From contig NC_016478.1 in NCBI RefSeq assembly GCF_000226095.1, positions 734,001 to 798,000 on the forward strand: a DNA stretch of 64,000 nucleotides. The letters are read 5' to 3'. The stretch comes from Thermothelomyces thermophilus ATCC 42464 (lineage: Eukaryota; Ascomycota; Sordariomycetes; Sordariales; Chaetomiaceae). Below, one piece after another: positions 41,301 through 53,580 of the stretch (positions are counted from its first letter, which is position 1; every line of letters starts with the position of its first letter). The position numbers were made by a program, and so were the translations under genes. The notes below the pieces were generated by a model. The model saw only the letters and a list, made by a program, of their open reading frames with translations, searched no databases and was not told where the DNA came from.

Positions 41301-44297
41301 GGTTCCTTCCATTCCCTGGCCTGCCCCTCTGCTCCCGCACCCTGCCTTGACTCCGCCGTGCTAAGCCCGATTCTACACAGTCTCCGCATTCGCCAAGCAA
41401 AGCCAGGAGCTCTTGGCGATGCCGTGGAGGTGGGGAACGAACGGGCACAGACGGGGAAGATCCCGAAGCCATCGACTGGATGGTGAAAGCAGGATGCAGC
41501 CGAGCCGGATCGAATTCTATCCGGTTTTATTTTTTGTATTTTTTTTTATTTTTGCATTGTGAATCCTCTATCTCTCGCGGGACGTCCTCGGTTCTTTTTT
41601 TGCCTGTTCTTTTTGTGTTCTCTTCTTCGCTTCCTCTTCCCTCTTTGGCGCCTACAACTCGAAGCGAGGCCCGTTTGGTTCGCCGTGCGACGCGATATGT
41701 TGCTTGAGTGTTTCTGATGCTACGCTATCAGCGGGGCGTTTCTGCAAGATCGGCTTGGAAGCGGGCAGTTGATACTTGCAGAGATAATGCACCATTTGGG
41801 GCTGGGAAACAATGGGTCCGGGAAAGCGGCTAGCACCAGGTTGTCGCTCTCCCGAAGCTGGGATCCCGGGCATCAACCGAAGTTGGTTGCCAGACTGACA
41901 ATGGACAGCCGTCGCTGCCTCTGACGCTTCCTTAGCAATTTTTTTTTCTTTTTCCCCTCTTTCAAGGAGGCACGCACCAGACTGTACTGATGGCGGAGAA
42001 TTGGGCATTTTTCCTCTTTAGCAAGACGAAGCGAATCGCGATTCAGTACGGATCCATACTAATACTGATTGCGTCTTACGTCTTAGGAGTTCTGTGGCGC
42101 AGCACCTGCACCTGCATCATTGGATCCTTGGAGCTCAAAGAACCATATCTTCGGGATCGTTGAAGGCATTATGGTGGCGCTGCCCAGCCAATAACTTGCC
42201 AGGGCTGGGTTCCAACGCGCGGAAACACCGGAGGAGCGCCTCCGCACACTTGTAAGTGCGCAGTCCCAGCCTTGGTACTAGACCACTGCATGTATGTATG
42301 TATGTACATACAGTACAGATCGTACATACCTACCTAAGGTATGTATGTGCATTCAGGGCAATCCTCCGTACATGTGTGCTTAAGGTGCGGTCCCAGGTAA
42401 GCAGCATGGGCGACTGTGATGATGTCGCCCTGGGCTGCCCGAGGTTGACCCTTGTCCCTCGAGTTGACGACGAGTTGTTGATCTTCGTTGATGATCCTGA
42501 ATCGCCCCGCAGCGTCGGCACAAAATTCATGGTTGTGGTTGAGGCCAAGAAGCGCCACTGGGCGTGATGGGCCAGCGCCCAGGATCGCTTGCGGCAGGGA
42601 CGTGTGCCACTGTAACTGCCTCCCTGAGGTTGGATAAGAAAGCCCTCTACTCTGCGGAGTGCATAACTACATTGCAAGCATGTCTATACTAGCCTGCGAC
42701 AGCCACCCTGTCTGCCGGCGAAAGTGCCCGGTAAGTTGTCTCGCCCAGGCAGATGATCTTCTGTGGTAGCGAGCTTCCCTTAAGACGTGGGTATACTTAT
42801 CTTATGTTCTCGTGCCAGCACACTAATTCTTCCGTCTGGACCAGATAGGAGGACGGCAAGAAGAAATACGCCAGCTGAAGTAACTTTGTTTCAGCCCATT
42901 CTGAACCCCCAGCCCACGTTGGGTCGTATTCACATGTCCATGCAGGTGCTCGCCTCCAAGAAACCAGAGGTCAAGAATGGCCCAAAAATGGACTTGTGTG
43001 GTCGAGTACAGAAATACCACCCGGTTTGAAGCTTATTAGCATCACGGTCTGGTGCACTTGAGACGGCTCAGGGTGCAAGCCCGTGTCACAATTCGAGAAG
43101 GGACTCGTCAGCCTGATAACGCTAGTGTAGTCACCCTCCTTGTCCCTCCCCGGCAACCCGCTTTGGGGATCGACAGAGATGACGCGCATGGCGGCCATGG
43201 CAAAGCGGCTTCTGTTGATAGCATGCTGAGGCCATCCAATGATGTGGAGAAGCTGCTGCCGGACGGGCGGGAAGGGGGAAGAAGGCATCTATAATCCGTA
43301 CACTATCAAGCCCGCTCGCCCAAGAAGAGCGCGCGCTAGTGTAGCTAGGATGGAACCACTTCCACCGTTGGTCTCGAGACGCTGGCAAATCGACTGGCTT
43401 GCCCCGAGATTGGAAAACGATTTTGGGGGGAGGGGGCCTTGCATTGCCTCCGTCAAAAAACGACTCGGTGACGTGCGGTGGCCGAGTCGGTGCGGTTCCC
43501 GGTGGCTGGGCAAGGAGACCGCGTTTGTGCTTTACATAGAAACGTACAGTACGTACAAAGTAGGTACCTATGTAAGGGATGCACGTACGGATTACAGACA
43601 TATATGGAACATACAGTACCTGCAGATGTTATGATAGGCGTGTGAGCATGCCATAAAATTTCGTTGTGATATATACTACGGGGTAGTACACTACACTACT
43701 ATGCGAGATGGATCTGTGAGACCTGGTTCTGTTTGGATATGCATCTCGTGATGCAGCCGAGGTCACCCTGAAAGGTCGGCGGCAGAGTTTGTCGTCCCAT
43801 TTTCTGTCTGCCCATCTTGTCCATGTCCCGGAAGCGTCCTGGGTTAGCCTGTCATCCCCTTGCCATGTGAGACTGCACTTTCTGTAGTGTTAAGGTGCGT
43901 GAGACATGTGCTAGTACACTAAGGTGCTTGAGACATGTACGGATAAGGCGCGTGAGACATGCAGATGGGTTTGTGGAGTCGGGTTTCTTGATTGGACCGA
44001 GACGGGCAGCTGAGGGTCTTCCCAAGCCATCCCGGCCTGGGTGTCTTCGTCTTGGGAGGGGGCCACCGCGAACAAGGTTGTGGTGCTTTGTCCCAGTCCG
44101 GACCATGTCAAGTTTCAGGCGAGACCGACGACGCTTGGGAACCGAAAACTGGCTGCGGCTCGTTCCGGGGCGATGAGAGCTCGCCCAGTGGGCTGGAAAG
44201 CATGCGCGACCGCAGGCCTGCGGGGTCCCGAAGCTTACGCTACGCTCACTAAGGCACCTCGCCGAGATTGTGTCCAATAAAGCATGTACTGTACGTA

Positions 44298-44313
44298 ATT
44301 ACTGTACAGTAAT
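44298..44313. repeat. Perfect palindrome ATTACTGTACAGTAAT
   Basis: This is a 16-base self-complementary sequence in the gene-poor island. It shares the core TACTGTACAGTA with the palindrome at 26552-26565. Confidence 0.85.
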
Positions 44314-46657
44314 CCGTATACTGCTGCATTTAGGTGCCTTCGTAGCGAAAAGCAAGATTGGTGGATACCACAGGTGTGCGCGCATGGGAGGTTCTGAAAT
44401 TGGTGTTCAGACCTTCGTCTGAAACGTGGGATCGATAAAGTTGCTGCTTAGGATTGGAGCGTTGTTTCATTTCAACACCCATTGTCGCCTCCCATGTAAC
44501 GAACAAAAACATTGATCTACTCGAGGAAAGCAAAACATGGAAGAAAAAGAGAGGAAAATGAAGGAAAAAAGAGCAAGATAGCTGTAGCCGACGGACGCGT
44601 GCTTCAGGCAACGCTCGGAGCCTTCGAACCACTCGGAACTGCAGCGGACTGGCAGCAGATGCAGAGAAGCCTGGGGTCTGGACCGCCCGCCTCAAACTTT
44701 GACCATGCCCGTCCCCTAAACCGGACATCCGAGGTCTGCTCGCAGGTTAATTAGCTCTCTGGCAGCCAGGAAAGCCGAGTTTATTGGGTAAGTATTTAGC
44801 GCTTCGATTGTCGAACGCAAACAAGCTGGGCACACAATGGAAGGCAGGGTAGGAGCTACGGTGCTGAGTATCGACAGGACGCAGCACCTAACCTAATTTT
44901 TTTTCCCTGCTTGATGATTGTGAAGAGCTCGCTGAGTGGTCGTATCGCGTCGCAGCCAATATCGAGCCGCACCATTTCGGCAGGCCGAAGGGACTCATTT
45001 GTAACGGCAACTCCAAGTAGGACAACCCACTTCTGGTAAGCCGAATTCCGTACCATGAAGCTAACCCATATAGGACTGCAGCACTGTAGTACACGCACTA
45101 GCCCGCCGAGTCCGCGCCGGTTTGGTTGGCGATGTAGTAGTAGTATGTGTAGGTGTAACTACAGGGGAGAGGTGACGGTTGACGAGCGCATGTACCAAAT
45201 ACACGATAGTGTAGAGTCTGGGCCTCCGATGGCTCACTCGCCCAAAGCTCTGGCAGGAGGCGGCTGCTGCTGATGCCTAACTAGATCTCTGGTCGGCGAA
45301 TTCCACCCGCCACACTACACTAGTGCGTTCGGTGGACGTGTGTTTTCGCCCATCCTCGACAATACGGCAGCACCACGTCTGCGCTGTCGGCGCGCCGAGT
45401 GGATACAATTCTTTGAGGGCCCCTGCATTTGCCGTCGGTCCGGCCGAAGGGGAGCAGAACCGGTGTACAGCGCGACATCGAAGGCATCTCTAGAGAACAG
45501 GTGCCTTACCTTTCTGAAGCGAAGACGGAAGGTCCGCATTGAGGTTTTGTCATAGCGCCGCACCCGTGGCAGTCCAAGAGCAGTAGCTGCCCGGGCCGAG
45601 TGCCTGCCGAATTTGCGCCGGCTGTCGATGGTTGTAGCATTCTGCTCTACATTGGTCCAGCGCTGGAGTGAAAGCTGAGTGCGCTCAAATTTGGGTTTCC
45701 TGCGAACAAACTACGGACGGAGTACAAGTAGCTCAAAAGCACGGCCGGCTGCTATTCAAACACAACAGTTAATTTCTCGGACACTCCGGTGTGGCGAAAC
45801 AGCCCTGGGGACTTTTTGAGGTTGCTATACAGCCTCTTGATTGAGCTCATCAATTGCGAAAGGCTCGCATTTGGAAATAATGTGCTCAAGCCTGGGGGTA
45901 CTCTGGGTGGCAGCCGCCATACTGTGGGCTTGCACGCCGAACTGCATTATATACAGAGTAAAGAGTAACTATATGTATACAGTACTCCGTATATACCTCA
46001 CATATATACCTGGTATGTATGTACAAGTTCGGACGTACATGGACAGCACATCGCGGGAGCCCCGCCCTTGCCGAGGGATATCCACTGGAACCAGATGTAT
46101 GCCCTTTGGACCCTTACTACATTACGGAGGAGGGAGCTGAACTAGCCGGCTCGCAGTGTGCACTGTGTGTCTAATTACACAATATTTGACTATCGTCACG
46201 TTGATGGACACCGGTTCTCTATTCTACCATTGAGGCTCTCTTTGGAAGCCTCCAGTTTCGACTTCAACATGTCGGAACTCCAGCAAGGAGACCTGCAGAA
46301 GGCGTTGGGCGTGGTGGGGCCTGCCAATCACTGGCCATCCCTTCTGCTCCCTTCTATGTCTCCACCCAGTTGCATCTTGCCGATGTGGATCCGACGTTCA
46401 ACCTCTTGGCAGAGAGCCCCCTAGTACGGATTTCATCAGGACTGTACGGAGTACGAAGACCCAGCGTCTCGCTGCCTCTCAACGATTGTTACCAGCCATG
46501 CACTCCTCCGTACTGCGTACTTCGTACATACATACACTTGTTTGGGGGCTCATCAGGTTGCAGTGAAAGAAGAGACAATCGTATGAGTAGTAGAGGAAGC
46601 TCTACTACGCGTATACGTGTCGACGACGCCCGGTAGCCTGCCGACCTTGTCGTCTAG

Positions 46658-46852
46658 TCCTCCAAAGTCCAGGCAATTCCAAAGCTATATAACGTTAACA
46701 CCTCATCTCCTTATGACTGCTCTTCTGATCATGACGACTACTATGGTACCCATTGCGTCGTCTTCGCCACAATCTTCACAGCCAAGACGTACTTTGCGAT
46801 AGATCTCTATGGAGCCGACATTGGGTACGGGCAAGTATGCAAGAAAAAGTAA
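46658..46852 (+). other. Possible orphan exon or gene relic
   Basis: After a TAG that could serve as a splice acceptor (46655-46657), the frame stays open for 64 codons to a TAA. The translation is well mixed and includes YDCSSDHDDYYGTHC and FTAKTYFAIDLYGADIGYGQ. It has no in-frame ATG and no visible upstream exon. A GTATGC donor could follow GYGQ. Some 240 bases further on, another codon-like stretch (KLTDQWLLSRLLLVHCENAM, about 47092-47160) ends at a GTAAGT donor. I do not recognise either, and they may be remnants of a decayed gene or chance. Confidence 0.2.
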
Positions 46853-47721
46853 ATCAACCTTTCAAACACTGGCAACTGCATGATGTTGGATATGCATCGT
46901 GTTGCCTGAGGTCCCGTTGTTCGATGTTTACTCATCGCTGCATCATGCAGGCGCCACCACCCAGAAGAAGCGGCATCACCGTGCGTACCTCGCTCTCCGC
47001 AATCTGTACATTCTGCACCCTGAATCAAAGTATATCCAGATATTCAGGCTCGCAACGGTAGGTGAGCAGCCTAACGGGAATACCTGAGAAGTTGACGGAC
47101 CAGTGGTTGCTGTCCCGTCTACTGCTTGTCCACTGCGAGAACGCCATGTTTTTGAGCGAGGTAAGTACTTCCGTGCGTGCTTCAAGTACACAGTACTTCG
47201 TGCCCGACCCCGCCGACGCCGCAGCTCTGCAGGTCGGGTTGCAGCGCACCAAGACCGACCTTGCCTGGTGAGTGTATAGTACAGTATGTACTGTACGCTA
47301 GGTTACCCACGCTAGCTGAACATGGGTGGTCCGATATCCATCCGTAGCCGCTAGCGACAACCGCAACCGACCAAAAATGGTGCCCGTGCATCTGCCTCTC
47401 GCCTCTTTGGTGGGACATGGGGCAGCAGCAGCGGGCCATTTTTGCAGACATCGAACCACCAAAAGTCAGCTGTTTCGCCTGCATTCCCTGACCCGACGTC
47501 AGCGGCCCGATTTTCGTCACTAATTCTTCATCCAAGCTTTCCCTTTGTTTTTTTTTCTCGTGTTTTCGGGCATTTTGACAATGTCTGTTTAAGTGCAATC
47601 TGGGCCTTGCTGTCGACAACGTCCCTGCGACTTGGCAGCGCAGTCCCCCCGTTGATTGCAACGACGACACCGCTGTCCAGCATGAAGGTCTTCCCACACC
47701 GAGCTCACTCAGATTCCCACC

Positions 47722-50700
47722 ATGGAGCCTCAACAACCGTCACAGCCGCCGTTCCGTCGGCCTTCGCACCCTCGCCTTCACAGCATTCTGCCGCCTACTC
47801 CATCTCATCTCGGGCAGCATCGGACTGCCAGTAGCACCCCCGTGTCGCCGCCGGGGCTCTTTAGCCCGTCGATGCCCCGCCCGAACATGGTCTTCCAGTC
47901 GCAACCCGGCTCTGAAACGGCGACGCCAGGAGGCTTGAACAGCCCCTATCTGCATCCGCTGCAGGGGCATAAGGTTCGAGAGTGAGTGCTCCTTCTTCCA
48001 TCTGCTACCCTCGTCCCGCCTCCCCCGCCGTGGCGGAAGGAAGAGAGTCGAGCGGGGCAGTGGCCCATCCCGTACATACGTACGTGCCCGCTAACACCGC
48101 AGCTAGGACGCACAAGGCAAACGTCGAACATGACTACACAACCGGCAGGAAGCACATCAACAACTACGAGATCATCGAAGAACTGGGCCGCGGCGTGCAT
48201 GGAAAGGTGAAGCTTGCCAGGAACGTGGAGAATGGCGAGTTCGTCGCCATCAAGATCATCCCGCGCTTCTCCAAGAAACGTCGACTCGGCAAGGTCACAG
48301 CCATGTCTACCCAGGACAAGAGCAAGAAGGAGATTGCCATCCTCAAGAAGATACGGCACCCCAATGTCGTCGCCCTGCTCGAGGTCATTGACGATCCGGA
48401 GCTGAAGAAGATCTACATGGTGCTGGAACATGTCGAGCTCGGCGAGGTGGTGTGGAGGAAGAAAGGCCTCCCCCACATCTGCGAGTACGAACGTCGCCGT
48501 ATCGAACGCGAGAAGCGGGGCGCGAAGTCGACGCCGGAAGAGGATCGGTTCGAACGTGCTCTCTTGCGGCGCCAGGCCGCCAAGGCGGCTGCTCAACGGG
48601 CGAGTCTGCGTGCCCGCGCCCAGAAGCCTTCGGCTGACTACTGGAGCCTCGAGTACGGCCCGGCAGACGACGAGGAGCTTGACGCGCATGTTGGCTCATT
48701 GGGCAGGGATGATTCCGACCTGTCGGCCATCCGCCCAGCCCTGTCGAACTCGAGCTCTCTCGCCGGGTCAAGAGCCACCTCCCGGGCGCCGTCCCGGTCA
48801 CAGTCGGTCAAATCGTTATCAAGATTTGCCGAGCCGGACGTCGCACCTGCCGCCCACGATGGTGATCTGGAGACACCCGGTGCCTTGCCCATCAAGGGCA
48901 AGCCCGGTTCTTCTACGGCGCTCGACGGAACCATGTACGGCCCGTACGCTGATGATCCCTCCCTACAAGGAAGGTCTCCCAGCATGGCCGACTCGCTCAT
49001 ATCCCACATATCCTCCTTCGACTTCAACAGAGTGCACGACCCATTCGTCGACGATTTCTCCTACGTCCCCTGCTTTACCATCGAGCAGGCAAGGAACACC
49101 TTCCGCGACACTGTCTTGGGCCTCGAGTACCTGCATTATGAAGGCGTCGTGCATCGAGATATCAAGCCAGCGAACCTGCTCTGGACAAAGGACAAGAGAA
49201 CCAAGATTGCCGACTTTGGCGTCTCCTACTTTGGTCGGCCCGTCCGCGACGGAGAGCCGGACGACACCATCTCCGAGTCGGAAGCCCGGGACTTTGACGA
49301 TGACTTTGAGCTTGCCAAAACGGTCGGCACACCCGCCTTCTTTGCTCCCGAACTCTGTGCCACCGACCTCTACGATGCTCCTCCTGGCAAGCAGCCCAAG
49401 GTGACCGAGCAGATAGACGTCTGGTCACTGGGCGTCACGCTCTATTGCCTGATCTATGCGAGGCTTCCCTTCTTGGCCGAAGACGAGTGGCAGATGTTCA
49501 AGAAGATTGCGAATGAAGAGGTGTACATCCCAGACCGGCGGCTTCGCCCCGTCGATCCCGCCACGAAGCCCAGCGAAAAGTCACTGTATACGCGACTGAA
49601 CAAACCACCATACCGGAACGACGACGAGCTTGCCTATGAGGATATCGAGCCGGAACTTCAGGATCTCTTGAAGAAGATGCTCACCAAGGACCCGGAAAAG
49701 AGAATCCGCCTCCGCGACGTCAAGAGACACCCATGGGTCATGCACGGCGTGGACGTGATGTCGTGGATTGACGACACGGACCCATCGAGGAGAGCGTCGG
49801 GCAAGAGGATCCAGGTCGATGAGAAGGATATGGCTCGCGCTGTTGTCCCCCTGAGCCTGATGGAGCGTGCCAGGTCCGTGGTTAAGAAGGCGGTCGGCAA
49901 GGTCATACACCCTCGCGGGGACCGAACAGATAGCGTCTCCTCGAGGAGGCGCGCCACCAGCAGCGCGGCCAGCTCCGCAGGAGACATCACTGGTTTGATT
50001 ACCCCCCATCTACGAGACAGCCGGCGGAAAAGCTTACGCCCGGACGACTATTTTTCTAGCCCGTCTCAACAGCCGGGCGGACATCCCTTGACGCACAGTG
50101 TGTTGGCCAGCCCCGAGACTGGGTCCCCCCCGGTCCCGTCACCGCCGAACCAAGCGTCACCGGCCGGAGGGCACGCATCCCGCCGTCCCCTTGAGCTGCT
50201 CTCAAACCTTGCCGGAAGAGACGACGCGTCGCGCCGCCGGCAATCGGGCTCCCCGCACCGGGGACTGCTGCCTCGCCACGGGCAATCTCGGTCCATCACG
50301 AATGCTTTTTTAGCTCTCACGCCCAACCCAATCGAAACTCTGCTGGCCCAATCCGCAACGCCGTTCCTAGACAGCCCCTCAGACGACCCGATTAGGGCGC
50401 TCAGAAAAGCTCGCGATACGAAACCGCACGCAGACGAGCCTGGCCGAGCCCGATCCGTCGATCGAGGGCTGTTCGCTAGCGACGATACGCGTGCGGAAGC
50501 CAGAGTTTCGCTGAGCACTGCCGTCGCCCCGGGAAACGTCCACTTCGCGGTGCAGCCTCGCCCCCCACGATCAACCGATCCAGGGGGGCAAGATGCCTCG
50601 ACGGCGGCGCCGCCAGCGCCTGGATCGCTGTCCGAGAACTCTCCCGGGCAGTCCAAGCCTGACCCCGACCTCTTGCAATCTGAGAAGAGGCCGGTGGCGG

Positions 50701-51497
50701 CCCAGGTCCCCGAGGCCGTGCAGAAGCCGTCGACCCCTGAGCCGACCGAGCCTGCGCTGGTGCCGTGCCCACCATCACCGGATGACGAGACGCTACCGCC
50801 GCTGCCCCCGTCGAGGGGTGACACCGCGACAGGACCATCGTCAAGTTCGACCTCGGTGGGCGCGCTCACCACGCCGATGACGAGCCCGAGCGAGTCGGCG
50901 AGCCCGATCTATGAGCTCAACAACCAAATGACGAAGGAGGTGGCCGATCGGATGCTCGCGTTTCAGTCGGACCCGTCGCTGCCGGCTCTGCTCAGCAGCA
51001 CGAGCTCGGTGTCGGCGGATCCGGAGGGAGAGTTTCTGGGCCACCCGGGGTTCGTGGGCCGGTCTGCCGCGGTTGTCGACACCACCGACTCGCTCACTCC
51101 GCCGGCATTTGCGAAGGAGCCCATGTCCGGATTCCCGCTCGAAGCGCAGGATCTTGAGGGTGCAGTCCCCGTGAAACTGGACAACTCCAGTGTTTGTGCG
51201 GGAGCTCCCGCGGGTGGCATGTTCTCCACTGGCAGAAGAGGGTCGCGGTGTCGTCAGCATGACGACGACGAAGGCGATAACGACAGCGACAGCGACGAAG
51301 GCTTGACCATGGCCAGGCGGAAGAAGAAGCCCGCCGAGTCTTCGATCTCGACCGCTGCTGGCGCTTCCTCTCTAAGGGACGTGCAGGTGCAGACGCACGG
51401 GGTGGAAAGGCTGGTGAGGAATGCGAGGAGAAGGGACACGACCGCGAGCGTGGACAGCACGGAGACGGCCAAGAAGATGTCTGTGGATAACGACTAG
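47722..51497 (+). CDS. CaMKK/Ssp1/Sak1-type serine/threonine kinase
   Basis: Two exons, 47722-47981 and 48107-51497, give 1216 residues. The start has an ideal context (cccaccATGG). The kinase domain runs from about residue 105 to 633: glycine loop GRGVHGKV, the ATP lysine in VAIKII, VHRDIKPANLLW near 433, DFGVSYF near 455, and AFFAPELC near 494. Between the N-lobe (MVLEHVELGEVVW) and the C-lobe is an insert of over 200 Ser/Arg-rich residues, as in fungal members. The family (S. cerevisiae Sak1/Tos3/Elm1, S. pombe Ssp1, Aspergillus CmkC) phosphorylates the activation loop of AMPK/Snf1 and takes part in glucose and stress signalling. The C-terminal 580 residues are disordered, Ser/Pro-rich, with an acidic Asp/Ser patch near 1130-1140 that could be a CK2 target. 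The 125-base intron has CTAAC and uses the second of two nearby AGs, since the first would give a stop. Confidence 0.9.
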
Positions 51498-52120
51498 TTA
51501 AGCGCTACGACTTGGGCGCTACGGCCGCCGCGTGTCGTCAGCACCCCCCTGATGCCTGAACGAACAGCCTATTTTCCTGCGATCGCTCGACACAACTTAC
51601 GACGTTATGCTCCGCCGTTTGAAATTTCTTGATTCGCATGGAGCACTCAGACGCAATGTTTTGTAGATAGATTGCTCGCATTTTCCCGGGAGTTTCTGGG
51701 TTACTGGCAGATTGCTTGGGCAGGAACGTAGCGGACAGTTTCGGGGGTCATGATACCATTTTTGGCTTGCGTCAGTGCGACGCGACGTTGCATACACATT
51801 ACAACCTATCACGACTGGGACGCGAAGGGGAGCGGATGGTAAGGGGCGGTCTATTTCCTATTGAACTGGACTGAGTCTTGGGTTTGGTTTTGGTTTGGGA
51901 GAGCATGCACCTGTGTCAGGCTGGTTCGTGTTGTTAGTCCAGTTCGGATCTCAATTTCCCTAGGTGTGTGGCTGCCTTTTTAACCTGGGCGAGGCGGGCG
52001 GGAAGGGTCTGTTATATTTCCTCCTGATCTCTTCATTCTTACAGTTTCAGGTGGACTGGTTGTCGTTGGATAAGTAAGAGTTAAAGGGCTGCCGAGGGTG
52101 TATGGTTTGATATGGACGTC

Positions 52121-52183
52121 TACTACACTACCCTACACTACCTACACTACACTACACTACGCTACGCTACACTACACTACTAC
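52121..52183. repeat. CTACA/CACTA microsatellite
   Basis: About twelve imperfect 5-base units (CTACA, with some CTACG) lie in non-coding DNA. Confidence 0.85.
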
Positions 52184-53310
52184 GCGCACGCACACATGCA
52201 CACTACTCAAATCACCTTACCCTACCTACGGTACAAGGGCACATGGCGGCAAAGTTATAGGATTTATCGTCTGGTCTATCTTGGGTTATGTCGAGCCAAG
52301 GCTGCTATCTAAGCCAAACGTGGGTGGGTGGCTGCCACTTGTATCCGGCAATGGACGGAGCAGTGCTCGCTTTTGGTATGCCGGTGTTCTCTGTACTCTG
52401 TCTCATGTGTCCACGCACAAGAGGTTGATTCAAGGGTATTTACTGGTCTACGGGTATCGGGCTCGGTTGGGTTGTCCGGCTGGGGCGGCTCTGGAAGGGG
52501 CATAGGGCATGGGTACCGAGCGAGGGGCGGCTATCTGCTGGACGGAGAGCCATGAGGGGGAGAGGGGGGGACGGCAATCCTGGCGGTGAGATGGTAGGCG
52601 TCTGTTTGGCGGGGTTATTTCACTCGTGGTATTTTGACTTGGGCAAGGATATCATGCAGTCGGGCAGGCCAAAGGCGCCGTGGTTGACTGCACGCTGGCC
52701 TTCGCTAGCTTTTGACGCCCCATGACGAAAATGCAACGATACCAGGTACCTAAGGGGTACGGAGTACCCAGTGGGCACGCCACGTATTCGAGACCTATGT
52801 ACAAGTGCTAGTGTCCGAAGCCGTACCAGTGACAAATGGCCGATGCGACATTGAAGGTGGACACCGACACGAAGCGAGTTCGGTTAGGCCTCCTGTCTCT
52901 CGTCTGGCACTTTACCGGGCTGGTGATGGGGTCTGACTACTAGTATGGCCAAACAGGGCAGCCGGGCGACGAATGAGGGGAGGGGGGAATGGAGGTAAAT
53001 ACATAAGTAGACTACCTCGTCCCTCGTTGGGTATCCCGTCCCGGCAACACCGATTCGGGTCCGACGGCTGGGGCAGAGCAGGGGCCCGGCCCCGTTCAGA
53101 TCCGGATCGGACCCGGCAACGGGTGGCGCCCGTGTTCCGGTGGCAGCGGGACAAGCTTATTGACAATGGACTGACTAATAAGCAAATACTAACATAATGT
53201 GCCAAACAAGCTTTTTTGAATTGGCTGCAGCTGACGAAGACTTGTGTATGGACTGTAAATACATATACAACTGTGCGTAATTTTGGGCATGCTGTGTAAT
53301 CCGTACTATG

Positions 53311-53347
53311 TACTCCGTATGCACCCCTTAATACGGAGTACGGAGTA
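53311..53347. promoter_or_regulatory. Cluster of three TACGGAGTA 9-mers upstream of ALG2
   Basis: TACTCCGTA lies at 53311-53319, TACGGAGTA at 53332-53340 and an overlapping TACGGAGTA at 53339-53347. The first is inverted relative to the others, so the block forms an inverted repeat with a 12-base spacer. It lies in the expected promoter zone of ALG2 but belongs to a motif found in other intergenic places, so it may be a dispersed repeat and not a control site. Confidence 0.5.
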
Positions 53348-53580
53348 TGGAGTAGTGTCCAAGGCTCCGTACTGCCTGTATCGTACCGCGCAATCCGTAC
53401 AATACAATACGTAACTTACTGTGTATATCCTTGCCTGCCGGGACCTTGAACGATTGGATGGATCGGCCTTCTGACCACACCTCTGCATCAGACCGTTTGT
53501 AAAAGAATATCAAGCGTATCAAACCAAACATCCTGCGGGCAAGCTTTGCTCGACACGCGGGCTTCTTCTTCGGTCCAAAG

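Larger units (their letters stand above)
38326..47721. other. 9.4 kb gene-poor island
   Basis: No complete gene is recognised. The sequence is rich in GTAC, TACATAC and TACGGAGTA motifs (40293, 45983, 46445 and a partial copy at 45717), GTAC-centred palindromes (44298-44313, 47280-47295) and tetranucleotide GTAT/TACA tracts (42294-42350). Two stretches look weakly protein-coding: 46658-46852 and 47092-47160 on the plus strand. Neither has a start codon or a family match. A C-run flanked by complementary G (39557-39575) forms another inverted repeat. The last 250 bases are probably the kinase leader. No transposon ends or reverse transcriptase are seen. Confidence 0.55.
51498..53580. other. 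2.1 kb intergenic region
   Basis: No gene is seen between the kinase and ALG2. The stretch contains a CTACA-type microsatellite (52121-52183), TACGGAGTA at 52758-52766 and a dense cluster of the same 9-mer at 53311-53347, about 230-270 bases before the ALG2 start. Confidence 0.6.

Noticed and set aside
38326-47721. A transposon or virus-derived element filling the gene-poor island
   Set aside because: I see no transposase, reverse transcriptase, capsid-like frame, long terminal repeats or target-site duplications.
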